Assembly (NCBI GenBank): GCA_947089145.1
Contig: CAMUJH010000001.1
Span: 109,599-173,598 of the forward strand
Direction of reading: 5' to 3'
From: an uncultured Hungatella sp.
GTDB lineage: Bacteria > Bacillota > Clostridia > Lachnospirales > Lachnospiraceae
Length of the DNA stretch: 64,000 nucleotides
The translations under genes were made by a program, and so were the position numbers. The number at the start of each line of letters is the position of its first letter. Within the stretch, counting starts at the first letter, position 1. The notes below the pieces were generated by a model. The model was not told the DNA's origin. It did not search any database and saw nothing but the letters and a program-made list of their open reading frames with translations. This document shows positions 45,435 to 54,900 of this stretch, in pieces.

Positions 45435-46361
45435 ATGACAATTGCAGTTACCATGACAAAACTGCTGGTTACCATTGCAGCAGGATTTTATTTAAACAAA
45501 AGGGGCATATTAGACGCGGGAACCTGCAAAAAGCTTTCCTCCATGATCGTAAACTTTACCTCCCCGCTTTTAATTATCAGCTCTGCCAGCCAGGTATCTG
45601 CAGACAGCCAGGGAGACATTATTCTGCTGTTGGCTGCCGGGCTTGTACTGTACGGCACTCTGCCATGGATTTCCGCTGCTGTAATCCGGCTGATTCATGT
45701 GCCTTCAGACTGCCGGGGAACCTACCGTTCCATGCTGATGCATGCCAATGTTGCATTTATGGGCTACCCTGTAGTTCAGGCGCTGTACGGGGAATCCTCC
45801 ATATTTTATACTACGATTTTCAATCTGGGGTTCAACCTGCTTATCTATACCTACACCATGTTCCTGTTTGACAGGGATGCAGGCCGTATATCCAGTTTTG
45901 AACCCCGGCGTCTTTTGAATGCCGGAACTATAGCCGCCGTCCTGGCCCTTGTTATCCCGTTTTCCGGAATTGCTCTCCCTGATATGCTCCAGCAGCCATG
46001 CAGCTTTATTGGAAATGTAACCACGCCATTGTCCATGCTTATCATTGGCAGCAATATGGCCAGCTATCCTCTCCACGATATTTTCAGTGAACGGAAAATC
46101 TATGCGGTAACCATTGTCCGCCTGCTTGTTATGCCTCTGCTTACTGCATTATACATGAGTTTCTTTACAGATAACTCTCTGCTGATCTGCATGACTGCCA
46201 TGACCATCGGCATGCCTGTGGCGTCCATGGTTGCCATGGCCAGCAGCCAGTATGAAAAGCAGGGGCGCATCGCTTCCATCAGCGTTGTTCTCTCGACCTT
46301 GTGTTCCATGGTTACTATCCCGATCCTGGCGGCAATTTTTAAATTCTGGTTTGCTGTTTAA
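45435..46361 (+). CDS. AEC-family permease (auxin efflux carrier superfamily)
   Basis: This 308-residue protein has ten hydrophobic segments in two halves of five, as in AEC transporters. It has GFYLNKRGILDAGTCKKLSS near the start and FMGYPVVQALYGESSIFYTT with the conserved unwound-helix prolines. Bacterial members carry malate, malonate or other organic anions. GGAGGAAGACTCTC precedes the ATG. It follows the flavoprotein gene by 21 bp, so both share an operon ending at the 17-bp stem terminator. Confidence 0.87.
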   Translation: MTIAVTMTKLLVTIAAGFYLNKRGILDAGTCKKLSSMIVNFTSPLLIISSASQVSADSQGDIILLLAAGLVLYGTLPWISAAVIRLIHVPSDCRGTYRSMLMHANVAFMGYPVVQALYGESSIFYTTIFNLGFNLLIYTYTMFLFDRDAGRISSFEPRRLLNAGTIAAVLALVIPFSGIALPDMLQQPCSFIGNVTTPLSMLIIGSNMASYPLHDIFSERKIYAVTIVRLLVMPLLTALYMSFFTDNSLLICMTAMTIGMPVASMVAMASSQYEKQGRIASISVVLSTLCSMVTIPILAAIFKFWFAV

Positions 46362-46377
46362 CATTGAAATGATTCAG

Positions 46378-46416
46378 GCAGCAAAAACGGCGGCCCCTAG
46401 CCGCCGTTTTTGCTGC
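46378..46416. terminator. Strong bidirectional terminator after the AEC gene
   Basis: A perfect 17-bp stem (46378-46394 with 46400-46416) around CCCTA contains A5 in one arm and T5 in the other. It separates the plus-strand AEC gene from repeat copy D and spoVG on the minus strand. Confidence 0.9.
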
Positions 46417-46425
46417 TCCCTATTG

Positions 46426-46570
46426 TGAAAGTATCCAATGCCTGGCAGGTCTGTGTGCAGATGTGCTGCCTGCAGACTGCGGGAATGCACTTTTGCATTC
46501 CGTATACATCCCCCTGGACGCACAGGCCTTTCATTGATGGTCATGCTGCGAAGACAGTGCAGGGTTTACT
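46426..46570 (-). repeat. Dispersed structured repeat, copy D (diverged, in the spoVG 3' region)
   Basis: On the minus strand the order AGTAAACCC, ATGAAAG, GGGGGATG, hairpin and CAGACCT repeats that of copy B. The hairpin here is GGAATGCA/TGCATTCC with loop AAAG, against AAAATGCC/GGCATTTT in copy B: three pairs changed on both sides. It starts on the spoVG stop codon. Confidence 0.6.
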
Positions 46571-46841
46571 GCGCCGCTTCGCTTTCCAGGGTGGTACTCT
46601 CATACTTGTCAAGAATCACTCTCTGAATCATATCCCTGGTTTCGGAATTGATCGGATGGGCAATATCTCTGTATTCCCCGTCCGCCGCCTTCCGGCTTGG
46701 CATTGCTATAAACAGTCCTTTTTCTCCCTCAATCACTTTGATATCATGAATTACAAATTCATTATCCAGCGTGATTGAAACTATGGCTTTCATTTTTCCC
46801 TCTTTCTCAATTCTTCTTACTCTTACATCTGTAATTTGCAT
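46566..46841 (-). CDS. spoVG: SpoVG family RNA-binding regulator
   Basis: The 91-residue protein matches SpoVG through [61 protein letters not shown] and a C-terminal helix. It is a site-specific nucleic-acid-binding protein linked to sporulation, division and virulence control. AGAGAGGGGAACAGG precedes the ATG. It follows glgD by 48 bp on the same strand. A sigma-H-like promoter was looked for but is not clear. Confidence 0.96.
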   Translation of the reverse strand: MQITDVRVRRIEKEGKMKAIVSITLDNEFVIHDIKVIEGEKGLFIAMPSRKAADGEYRDIAHPINSETRDMIQRVILDKYESTTLESEAAQ

Positions 46842-46889
46842 CCTGTTCCCCTCTCTGTTTCTCCTCTGTAACGATGAAACAATTGAAAC

Positions 46890-48011
46890 CTATAACGTAT
46901 AGCGCTCATTCTTTTCTACAACAATTTTAACATTATCCGGAGTACCAATATAGGTAGTATTAGCACGTATGGTATCGCGGCTTTCCACGATGCAGTTTTC
47001 AATTACCGTATTATCCCCGATATAAACATCATTTAGGATAATGGAATTCTTGATCACACAGTTGTTTCCAACATAGACCTGTTTAAACAGCACGGAACTG
47101 TCCACCACTCCGTTGATAATGGTTCCGCTGGCTACCAGGCTGTTTTTCACATCTGCACCGGGGTTATACTTGGCTGGCGGAAGATCGCCGACCTTGGAGT
47201 AAACCTCCGGATACTGGCGGAAGAAGTAATCCCGCACTTCCGGCTTTAAAAAATCCATATTTGTTGTATAGTAGGACTCTACGGAAGCAATGTTGCTCCA
47301 GTACGTCCCTAGTTCATACGCATAGATTCTTTTAATGTTTTTATAACGTACTAAAATGTCATTGACAAAGTCATACCTGTCTTCCTGGGCGCAGCGCTCC
47401 AAAAGTTCAATCAGCTGGCGGCGGCGGATAATGTAGATTCCGCAGGAAATGGTATTGGACTCAGCCACCATGGGCTTTTCCTGGAAATCCGTAATGCGGC
47501 CGTCATCGTTAATCCCCAAAACTCCGAATCTGGTCACATCCACATTGGCAGGCATGGTTTTGCACACTACCGTAATATCGGCCTTCTTCTCAATATGGTA
47601 TTCCAGCACTTTGCTGTAATCCAGCTTGTAAATGCAGTCGCCGGAAGTAATCACCACATAAGGTTCATGGCTGTCTTTCAAAAATGTCAGATTCTGGTAC
47701 AGAGCGTCAGCCGTGCCCCGGTACCAGTCATTGTGTTCTGCTGTAATCGTCGGCGTAAATACAAACAGTCCTCCCTGTTTTCTTCCGAAATCCCACCACT
47801 TGGAGGAATTCAGATGTTCGTTCAGCGAGCGGGAATTGTACTGGGTAAACACTGCTACGCTCTGAACGTGGGAATTTGACATGTTGCTCAAAACAAAATC
47901 AATGCTGCGGTAGCTTCCGGCGATTGGCATGGCCGCTATGGCCCGCTTATTGGATAGTTCCCGCATTCTTTTGCTGTTGCCGCCTGCTAAAACGATACCG
48001 ATCGCTCTCAT
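46890..48011 (-). CDS. glgD: Glucose-1-phosphate adenylyltransferase regulatory subunit GlgD
   Basis: The 373-residue subunit pairs with GlgC to make ADP-glucose for glycogen. It has the nucleotidyltransferase N-terminus ([21 protein letters not shown]) and a left-handed beta-helix C-terminus ([18 protein letters not shown]). The pyrophosphorylase signature G-G-x-G-x-R-L is changed to GGNSKRM, as is normal for GlgD, which is weakly or not catalytic. The ATG overlaps the glgC stop (ATGA). Confidence 0.95.
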   Translation of the reverse strand: MRAIGIVLAGGNSKRMRELSNKRAIAAMPIAGSYRSIDFVLSNMSNSHVQSVAVFTQYNSRSLNEHLNSSKWWDFGRKQGGLFVFTPTITAEHNDWYRGTADALYQNLTFLKDSHEPYVVITSGDCIYKLDYSKVLEYHIEKKADITVVCKTMPANVDVTRFGVLGINDDGRITDFQEKPMVAESNTISCGIYIIRRRQLIELLERCAQEDRYDFVNDILVRYKNIKRIYAYELGTYWSNIASVESYYTTNMDFLKPEVRDYFFRQYPEVYSKVGDLPPAKYNPGADVKNSLVASGTIINGVVDSSVLFKQVYVGNNCVIKNSIILNDVYIGDNTVIENCIVESRDTIRANTTYIGTPDNVKIVVEKNERYTL

Positions 48012-49282
48012 TTTGCGCCACCTGCCTTCATAATGTAGTCTCCGCCGGCCAATAAGCCTTCCGGGTAATCTTCTGATGTGGTCTGGCCGGAGATCGCCGT
48101 GTTCTTGCCTACTTTTACATTGTCAGGAATCACGCTGCGCTCACCAACGGTAACCAGATCGGACTGGTATACCTTGGGATCGTATTTGTTAGGTGCAACC
48201 TCGCCTACGCCCATCTCTACATTGCTGCCGATAACCACATCCTCGGCAATAATGGCTTTCTTAAGAATGCTGTTCTCGCCGATGACGCTGCCTCTCATAA
48301 TAATGGAATCCCGGATCACGGCTCCCTTGCCGATAGTTACGCCGGCGCCGATAACGGAATTGCTCACCTTGCCGTAGATCTCCGTGCCTTCACCGATGAT
48401 GCTTCTCTCGATGACTGCATCTGCAGCAATGAACTGAGGCGGTATGATATCGCTCTTTGTATAGATCTTCCAGTATTCTTCATAAAGATTAAATTCCGGA
48501 ATAATGTCAATCAGTTCCATGTTGGCTTCCCAGTAAGAGCTTAGTGTGCCAACATCTTTCCAATAGCCGTTGTACTCATAGGCAAAAATCCTCTGCCCTT
48601 TCTCATGGCAGTACGGGATTACGTGTTTGCCGAAATCGCAGCTGGGAACCTCGGCCAGCTGAACCAGTGCCTCTTTTAAAGCTTTCCAGCTGAATATATA
48701 AATACCCATAGATGCCAGGTTGCTTCTCGGGTTAGCCGGCTTCTCTTCAAATTCCGTAATCCTGTTTGTGTCATCCGTAATCACAATGCCAAACCGGCTG
48801 GCTTCCTCGATAGGAACAGGCATGGCAGCAATGGTGACATCTGCGTTGTTTGCCTTGTGATACTCCAGCATAACTTCGTAATCCATCTTGTAAATATGGT
48901 CGCCGGACAGGATCAAAACGTATTCCGGATTGTACTGCTCCATATACTCCATATTCTGGTAAATGGCATTAGCCGTTCCGGTGTACCAGTCGCTGCCTTT
49001 GCTCTTCTCGTATGGGGGGAGCACGGTAACTCCTCCTACATTCCGATCAAGATCCCACGGAATGCCGATTCCGATGTGGGTGTTCAGTCGTAATGGCTGG
49101 TACTGGGTCAATACGCCTACGGTATCGACGCCGGAATTGATACAGTTGCTTAAGGGAAAATCAATAATTCTGTATTTTCCGCCGAAAGATACTGCTGGTT
49201 TTGCAACTTTTTGGGTTAAGACTCCAAGACGGCTGCCTTGTCCCCCCGCCAAAAGCATGGCGATCATCTCTTTCTTGATCAC
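48008..49282 (-). CDS. glgC: Glucose-1-phosphate adenylyltransferase catalytic subunit GlgC
   Basis: The 424-residue enzyme makes ADP-glucose from ATP and glucose-1-phosphate. It has [42 protein letters not shown] and [14 protein letters not shown], then the parallel beta-helix. It starts at GTG (49282) with AGAGGTGATAAT before; an out-of-frame ATGTGA (ATG then stop) overlaps the GTG. It is cotranslated with glgD, and the mRNA has a roughly 470-nt leader. Confidence 0.95.
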   Translation of the reverse strand: MIKKEMIAMLLAGGQGSRLGVLTQKVAKPAVSFGGKYRIIDFPLSNCINSGVDTVGVLTQYQPLRLNTHIGIGIPWDLDRNVGGVTVLPPYEKSKGSDWYTGTANAIYQNMEYMEQYNPEYVLILSGDHIYKMDYEVMLEYHKANNADVTIAAMPVPIEEASRFGIVITDDTNRITEFEEKPANPRSNLASMGIYIFSWKALKEALVQLAEVPSCDFGKHVIPYCHEKGQRIFAYEYNGYWKDVGTLSSYWEANMELIDIIPEFNLYEEYWKIYTKSDIIPPQFIAADAVIERSIIGEGTEIYGKVSNSVIGAGVTIGKGAVIRDSIIMRGSVIGENSILKKAIIAEDVVIGSNVEMGVGEVAPNKYDPKVYQSDLVTVGERSVIPDNVKVGKNTAISGQTTSEDYPEGLLAGGDYIMKAGGAK

Positions 49283-49752
49283 ATTATCACCTCTTGCTGT
49301 ATATTTTTCTGTGGTGCAGTGGCCTGGGGCGGGCAGGGAAGCGGTGGGCGGACGGGCCGGATGTGTGTTTAGCTATGCGAGTCTGATAATTCTAAGGCCG
49401 AATGCGCTTAAGGCTTCGCTTGCGCTTGGGGCATGGGCTGGAACGTGAATCTGTAGATTTGAACGGCTTTCACCGGCAAGAGAACGCCGGAATCTTAAAC
49501 CGGAACCGCTGCTCTTCGCTGCCGGCTTGTGAGGCCGGAAGGAAGACAGAAGGCGGGATAAGAGGGTTGTTGCAGTTACCTCCCTTTCTCTTTCAGGGAT
49601 GGCTGCCCTGGAAGGGTCCGCTTTTTTACCTTTTTTACGGGCTCGCCGGCGCTTTCCCTTTGTCTTGCCCCGACTCGGCCACGTACCTTGCCCTATAAAA
49701 TAAAACATAGCCAGGATCGGCTTTTGTCTTATTTCGCACTGCTCATTGCTTA
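49283..49752 (-). promoter_or_regulatory. Long structured leader of glgC mRNA
   Basis: About 470 nt separate the predicted start near 49752 from the GTG. On the minus strand the leader holds two hairpins with CCGGC/GCCGG arms (about 49520-49540 and 49470-49490), a CAGGG/CCCTG hairpin near 49590-49610, and a GGGC/GCCC helix near 49635-49670. A 132-codon frame here is basic and low-complexity and has no ribosome site, so I treat it as non-coding. I do not recognise a known riboswitch class. This accounts for most of the gap between glgC and asnS. Confidence 0.55.
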
Positions 49753-49759
49753 CATGGAC

Positions 49760-49788
49760 ATTATACCACACATTTTAGAAATAGTGAA
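49760..49788 (-). promoter_or_regulatory. glgC promoter
   Basis: TTCACT (49788-49783), 17 bp and TATAAT (49765-49760) with an extended TG motif (TGGTATAAT) on the minus strand. Confidence 0.75.
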
Positions 49789-49934
49789 TAAATTCTTATG
49801 GTATTCATGGTTTTTTTTATGCATTTTCCGACACTTTCCGGCAAAAAAAATTTTTCTTTTCTTTTCAATGGGATTTGCGTCTGACAACTTCTGTCTTCCG
49901 CAGCTAAAAAGAACTAAATTGAAAGGGGAAAGCC

Positions 49935-49963
49935 TTGAATCCATACAAAAAATAAAGTATAAT
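49935..49963 (+). promoter_or_regulatory. asnS promoter
   Basis: TTGAAT (49935-49940) and TATAAT (49958-49963) are 17 bp apart. The leader is only about 40 nt, which leaves no room for a T-box. Confidence 0.82.
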
Positions 49964-50010
49964 CGACGTAGTTCTGTTTATATTGAAAGGGAAAAGGAGA
50001 TTTATTTGGT

Positions 50011-51402
50011 ATGGATTTAATAACGGTAAGGGAAATATATAAAAACAGAGAATCATTTCTGAATCAGAAGATTTCCGTAGGCGGCTGGGTTAAAAGTATC
50101 CGGGATTCTAAGGCTTTTGGATTTATCGTTCTTAGCGACGGCTCCTATTTTGAAACTCTCCAGATCGTTTATCATGATACCATGGACAACTTTGATGAGA
50201 TCAGCAAATTAAACGTGGGGGCTGCCGTGATCGTTACCGGCACTCTGGTAAGCACTCCTCAGGCTAAACAGCCTTTTGAGATTCAAGCGGATACAGTTGC
50301 TGTGGAGGGAGCCTCTGCTCCTGACTACCCCCTTCAGAAAAAGCGCCATAGCTTTGAGTATCTGAGGACTATCTCCCACCTGCGTCCCAGGACAAACACG
50401 TTTCAGGCAGTGTTCCGGGTTCGGTCTTTAATTGCCTATGCCATCCATCAGTATTTTCAGGAGCGGGATTTTGTTTATGTCCACACTCCGCTGATTACTT
50501 CCAGTGACTGCGAGGGTGCAGGGGAGATGTTCCAGGTAACTACTATGGATTTGGACAATATCCCCAAGACCGCGCAGGGGGCTGTGGACTTCTCTCAGGA
50601 CTTCTTCGGCAAGCCCACCAGCCTTACTGTAAGCGGACAGTTGAACGGCGAAACTTATGCCATGGCTTTCCGGAATATCTATACCTTCGGCCCTACGTTC
50701 CGGGCGGAAAACTCTAACACCACCCGCCATGCCGCTGAATTCTGGATGATTGAGCCGGAGATGGCCTTTGCCGATCTGGAGGACAATATGGCTGTCGCCG
50801 AGGGGATGTTAAAGTATATTATCCGCTATGTTCTGGAACATGCTCCGGAAGAGATGAATTTCTTTAACCAGTTTGTGGACAAGGGCCTTTTAGATCGGTT
50901 AAACGGCGTGCTGAACTCTCAGTTCGGCCAAGTAACGTATACGGAGGCTGTGGAGATTCTGGAAAAGAACAACGACAATTTCGACTATAAGGTGTTCTGG
51001 GGCTGTGATTTACAGACAGAGCATGAAAGGTATCTGACGGAGCAGGTATTTAAAAGGCCTGTATTTGTCACGGATTACCCAAAGGAGATCAAGGCTTTCT
51101 ACATGAAGCTTAATGATGACAACAAAACCGTGGCTGCCATGGACTGCCTGGTTCCGGGCATCGGGGAGATCATCGGCGGAAGCCAGCGTGAAGACAGCTA
51201 TGAGAAGCTGACTGCCCGGATGAAGGAGCTTGGACTTAAGGAAGAGGATTACGGCTTCTACCTTGATTTGCGCAAATACGGTTCTGCGCGCCACGCCGGC
51301 TTTGGCCTGGGCTTTGAGCGGTGCGTCATGTATCTTACAGGAATGTCCAATATCCGTGACGTTATTCCGTTCCCAAGAACTGTCAATAACTGTGAACTGT
51401 AA
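50011..51402 (+). CDS. asnS: Asparaginyl-tRNA synthetase
   Basis: The 463-residue class IIb synthetase has an N-terminal OB-fold anticodon-binding domain ([20 protein letters not shown]) and the class II motif 2 region [20 protein letters not shown] with [11 protein letters not shown]. Motif 3 is [15 protein letters not shown]. It charges tRNA-Asn; AsnRS rather than AspRS is shown by the [12 protein letters not shown] block. GGAG lies eleven bases before the ATG, slightly far. Confidence 0.95.
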   Translation: MDLITVREIYKNRESFLNQKISVGGWVKSIRDSKAFGFIVLSDGSYFETLQIVYHDTMDNFDEISKLNVGAAVIVTGTLVSTPQAKQPFEIQADTVAVEGASAPDYPLQKKRHSFEYLRTISHLRPRTNTFQAVFRVRSLIAYAIHQYFQERDFVYVHTPLITSSDCEGAGEMFQVTTMDLDNIPKTAQGAVDFSQDFFGKPTSLTVSGQLNGETYAMAFRNIYTFGPTFRAENSNTTRHAAEFWMIEPEMAFADLEDNMAVAEGMLKYIIRYVLEHAPEEMNFFNQFVDKGLLDRLNGVLNSQFGQVTYTEAVEILEKNNDNFDYKVFWGCDLQTEHERYLTEQVFKRPVFVTDYPKEIKAFYMKLNDDNKTVAAMDCLVPGIGEIIGGSQREDSYEKLTARMKELGLKEEDYGFYLDLRKYGSARHAGFGLGFERCVMYLTGMSNIRDVIPFPRTVNNCEL

Positions 51403-51404
51403 AT

Positions 51405-51445
51405 CAGGCCGGCCGGTGATCCTTATCCAACCGGCCGCCTGTTAT
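51405..51445 (+). terminator. Probable terminator after asnS
   Basis: A GC-rich stem (51405-51417 with 51430-51441, one bulged base) follows the stop by 3 bp. The tail is only GTTAT, so termination may be partial, with read-through into the nuclease genes. Confidence 0.5.
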
Positions 51446-51506
51446 CTGACAGCTAATCAGCAGAAGAGAGTCCGAAAGCACATTCCATATCCAAGGAGGA
51501 ACTGAC

Positions 51507-52577
51507 ATGAAATTCATCCACACTGCCGATATCCACTGGGGCATGACCCCGGACAGCGACAAGCCCTGGTGCCGGGAGCGGACTCAGGCTGTCAAGGATA
51601 CATTTTCTCAGATTGTCACCAAGGCACGGGAGATGGCAGTTGATTTTCTGTTTATTTCCGGGGATTTATTTCACAGGCAGCCTCTTCAGAAGGATCTGAA
51701 AGAGGTTAACTACCTGTTTACCACCATACCGTCCGTGCATATTGTCATTATTGCCGGAAACCATGACCGCATCCGCAATACCTCTGCGCTCCTGAGCTTT
51801 TCCTGGTGTTCCAATGTTACGTTTTTTATGAAAGACCAGATGAGCAGCGTATACTTTGAGGACTGCAACGTAGAGGTTCATGGATTCAGCTATACCACGC
51901 CGGAGATCCGCGAAAACCGGGTGGATCACCTGTCCGTTCCTCTGGACGGACGTATCCATGTCCTTATGATTCACGGTGGGGATGCCAATCATCTGCCTTT
52001 TGATAAAAGCGCTTTGGCTGCTTCCGATTTTTCTTATATCGCCCTTGGCCACATCCATAAGCCGGAGATTCTCTATCCGGGCAAAATGGCCTATCCCGGT
52101 TCTCCGGAGCCTTTGGACAAGACGGAAACCGGAGTCCACGGCATTTTGACCGGGGAGATTAATCCCGGCACGAAGAAAGTCACTTCGCTGGAGTTCCTTC
52201 CCTTGTGCCGCTCTCAGTATGTTCCGCTGGCGGTCAATGTTTCCCCGGCAACCACCAACATGGAATTGGAAATGAAAATCGCACAGGAGATCGAGCGGCG
52301 GGGACGCCACCATATTTACCGGTTCCGCATCCGGGGCATGCGTGACCCTCAGATGGAATTCGATATGGAAAATCTTCTCTCCAAATTCCGCATTGTGGAA
52401 ATTATGGATGAATCGGAGCCTCAGTATGACTTCAGCGCTCTTTTTGCCGAGCATTCCAGCGATATGATCGGTTTTTATATTCGGGCTCTTCAGAAACCTT
52501 CCATGAGTCCTGTAGAAAAGAAGGCGCTCTACTATGGAATCAATGCGCTGCTTCGCACGAAGGATGAAAGGAGTTAA
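51507..52577 (+). CDS. SbcD/Mre11-like metallophosphoesterase exonuclease
   Basis: The 356-residue protein has the calcineurin-like phosphoesterase motifs FIHTADIHWG, FLFISGDLFH, IIAGNHDRI and ALGHIHKPEI, the full metal-binding set of SbcD/Mre11/YhaO. It would process DNA ends with the ATPase encoded 2 bp downstream. CCAAGGAGGAACTGAC precedes the ATG. The residues after about 280 form the capping region. Confidence 0.92.
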   Translation: MKFIHTADIHWGMTPDSDKPWCRERTQAVKDTFSQIVTKAREMAVDFLFISGDLFHRQPLQKDLKEVNYLFTTIPSVHIVIIAGNHDRIRNTSALLSFSWCSNVTFFMKDQMSSVYFEDCNVEVHGFSYTTPEIRENRVDHLSVPLDGRIHVLMIHGGDANHLPFDKSALAASDFSYIALGHIHKPEILYPGKMAYPGSPEPLDKTETGVHGILTGEINPGTKKVTSLEFLPLCRSQYVPLAVNVSPATTNMELEMKIAQEIERRGRHHIYRFRIRGMRDPQMEFDMENLLSKFRIVEIMDESEPQYDFSALFAEHSSDMIGFYIRALQKPSMSPVEKKALYYGINALLRTKDERS

Positions 52578-52579
52578 GC

Positions 52580-54460
52580 ATGAGATTTATCGAACTTCAT
52601 ATTAAGGGCTTTGGAAAATTTCATGACCGCACCATCACCTTCCAGAACGGCCTTAATGTTGTCTACGGAAAAAATGAAGCCGGCAAATCCACTATCCATA
52701 CATTTATCCGGGGCATGCTTTTCGGCATCCAGCCCATGCGGGGCAAGGCTTCCAGAAATGATCTGTACAACAAATATGAACCTTGGGAAAACAGCGGAAC
52801 CTATGAGGGGGCGCTCCGGCTGGAGCATGGTGGGCACATCTACCGGATCGAGCGCACATTTCAGAAGACCAAGAAAGAGTTCTGCCTTATTGATGAAACC
52901 CTGGGAAAGTCCCTGCCCCCTGAAAAGGCCCTGATGGACGAGCTGCTGTGCGGTCTTAGTGAAACCGCATACAATAATACGATCAGCATCGGTCAGCTAA
53001 AGTGCGCCACAGATGCCGGCATGGTAACGGAATTGAAAAATTACATTGCCAACATGAACAATACCGGTAATATGGCTCTGAATATCACCAAGGCCACAGA
53101 TTATCTGAAAGTGCAGAAAAAAGAGCTGGAAGCCCAGCTGGTTCCTGAGGCTGCCCGCTCCTACACTTCCCTTTTAGGGGAAATTAAGACTCTCGAACGG
53201 GAAATATCGGCTCCGGAATATGAAAACCAGCTTCCTGCCTATCAGCAGATGCGGGCTGGCGCCCGCTCCCAAATTGATGAGAAACAGGCGGAAAAGGAAT
53301 CGCTTCTGCAGAAGGTCGCCAGGGGGCGTCAGGTTTTGAGCCAAAATCAATTTACCGATATTCTGTCGATTAAAAATTATCAGCAGAAAACCCAGGACGT
53401 ATATCATGACTATCAGGACACGAAAACGGCATCTGAAAAAAAATCCCGGCGGATTTTCGGCATTGCGGCGTTTATCCTGGCCGTCTTATGCCTTGCCTGC
53501 GGCGTGTATTTCTATACCATGGGCGATTGGAATCCTGTTACGGACTTCCTGCTTGACTGTCATGTTGACTTCCCGGCGGCTGCCGTCTTTGCTGTTATGG
53601 CTGCGCTCTCTGCGTTTCTTCTTCTGGCGGGACTTCTTTCTCTATGGAAGGGGAAACGGCTGAAAAAAGAGCTTACCCTGTCAACTCAGGTTCTCGAGGA
53701 ATCCTTTTCCAGGCATTTAGGTGATAAAACCATTTCTCAAAAAGCCCTGGATGCATTCCTGGCACGGATGGCGGAATTCCAAAGATTAAGTGCGTCCTTG
53801 GATCAGTCTGAAGAAACTATTATGCAGCTGACCAACGACATATCGGCCTTGCAGGAAAAGCAAAACAGCTGCAGTGAAGTCATTGAGAAGCAGCAGAAGC
53901 TTCAATGGGAATTGGAGAAAAAGCTGGAGCTTCTATCCAACTATAAAACTCAGATGGAAGTCCTCCGCAGCACTCTGGCGGAAAATGATCGGATTTCCCA
54001 GGAAATTGCCGCCATTGATCTGGCCCGGGATACTATGACAGAACTGTCGGCTTCCATCAGAGATTCCTTTGGCTTCTATCTCAATAAGACTGCCTCTGAA
54101 CTTATTGGCGGAATCACAGGGGGGATCTATACCAGCATAAGTATTGACGAAAATCTTAATGCTTTTATGAACACCCCTTCCAAGCTGGTGCCCCTGGATC
54201 AGGTAAGCAGCGGTACCATGGATCAGATTTATCTGGCTCTGAGGCTGTCTGCTGCCAAGCTTCTCCAAAGCGAGGCTGCGGAACAGATGCCTTTGATTTT
54301 TGATGACAGTTTTGTCCTATATGACGAAGATCGGCTGAAAAGCGCCCTTAAATGGCTGGCTGCTGCCTACACCGGACAGATCATTATTTTTACCTGCCAT
54401 CAGCGGGAAGCCCAGATGCTGACTGCCAACCAGATACCTTATACTCTGATTACGATTTAA
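52580..54460 (+). CDS. Short SbcC/YhaN-like AAA ATPase with two membrane helices in the coiled-coil region
   Basis: Residues 1-60 carry an SMC/SbcC-type head (FGKFHDRTITFQNGLNVVYG, Walker A GKNEAGKST). The C-terminus has the signature VSSGTMDQIYLALRLS and Walker B PLIFDDSFVLYDED. Coiled coil is short (about 170-285 and 360-480) and is interrupted by two hydrophobic segments at about 291-312 and 332-356. YhaN-type ATPases have such segments, but at 626 residues this protein is much shorter than SbcC or YhaN. It is probably tethered to the membrane with the SbcD-like partner. Confidence 0.88.
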   Translation: MRFIELHIKGFGKFHDRTITFQNGLNVVYGKNEAGKSTIHTFIRGMLFGIQPMRGKASRNDLYNKYEPWENSGTYEGALRLEHGGHIYRIERTFQKTKKEFCLIDETLGKSLPPEKALMDELLCGLSETAYNNTISIGQLKCATDAGMVTELKNYIANMNNTGNMALNITKATDYLKVQKKELEAQLVPEAARSYTSLLGEIKTLEREISAPEYENQLPAYQQMRAGARSQIDEKQAEKESLLQKVARGRQVLSQNQFTDILSIKNYQQKTQDVYHDYQDTKTASEKKSRRIFGIAAFILAVLCLACGVYFYTMGDWNPVTDFLLDCHVDFPAAAVFAVMAALSAFLLLAGLLSLWKGKRLKKELTLSTQVLEESFSRHLGDKTISQKALDAFLARMAEFQRLSASLDQSEETIMQLTNDISALQEKQNSCSEVIEKQQKLQWELEKKLELLSNYKTQMEVLRSTLAENDRISQEIAAIDLARDTMTELSASIRDSFGFYLNKTASELIGGITGGIYTSISIDENLNAFMNTPSKLVPLDQVSSGTMDQIYLALRLSAAKLLQSEAAEQMPLIFDDSFVLYDEDRLKSALKWLAAAYTGQIIIFTCHQREAQMLTANQIPYTLITI

Positions 54461-54484
54461 GTTTAAAGAAGGAGGTTCTTTCTT

Positions 54485-54826
54485 ATGGAGTCACAAGATA
54501 TACCGCCTATAGATTGGGAATTAACTGAAGACTATTATCAGAACAGACAAGATATGCCGGAACTTAAGCTGGAAGATTTTATGGATGAGGGGGAAACCGA
54601 ATCTGTTTCTGGAAAAGTCTCCCAGGAACAAGCCCAGCGGTTCCAAAAAATTGCTGACGACGTACACTGCGTACTGGCTCTGGCTAAAAACGGAAAAACC
54701 ATCCAGGAAATCGCCGCCCAGCTTAATCTGGAACCGCAGTATGTGTATGATATTCAGGTGTCAGCCCAGGGCTTTCGGGAAGATGATGAGATTGCCGTAG
54801 CCCATCTGGTGGAGATGTCACTTTAA
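54485..54826 (+). CDS. Unrecognised 113-residue acidic protein with HTH-like segment
   Basis: I do not recognise the family. The N-terminal half is very acidic (PPIDWELTEDYYQNRQDMPEL). The C-terminal half contains ALAKNGKTIQEIAAQLNLEP followed by QYVYDIQVSAQGF, which resembles a helix-turn-helix. AAGAAGGAGGTTCTTTCTT precedes the ATG. It follows the SbcC-like gene by 24 bp and is closed by a strong terminator, so it belongs to the same operon and may be its regulator or partner. Confidence 0.75.
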   Translation: MESQDIPPIDWELTEDYYQNRQDMPELKLEDFMDEGETESVSGKVSQEQAQRFQKIADDVHCVLALAKNGKTIQEIAAQLNLEPQYVYDIQVSAQGFREDDEIAVAHLVEMSL

Positions 54827-54857
54827 GTGGAAATGTGCGCTGTCAAGTCCATATACG

Positions 54858-54900
54858 GCCAGAGACAGGCATCGGATTTACATGCCTGTCTCTGGCTTTT
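54858..54900 (+). terminator. Strong terminator after the SbcCD-like operon
   Basis: A perfect 15-bp stem (54858-54872 with 54882-54896) is followed by TTTT. The stop codon of the minus-strand gene at 54878 lies in its loop. Confidence 0.88.

Noticed and set aside
49283-49752. RNase P RNA, tmRNA or 6S RNA in the glgC leader
   Set aside because: Neither strand shows the core motifs of those RNAs, such as GAGGAAAGTC of RNase P.
49373-49771. A 132-codon minus-strand frame in the glgC leader
   Set aside because: It is basic and low-complexity and has no ribosome site. It starts before the predicted transcription start, so it is better read as structured leader.
49935-50010. A T-box riboswitch before asnS
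   Set aside because: The promoter is only about 48 bp from the start codon, too short for a T-box.
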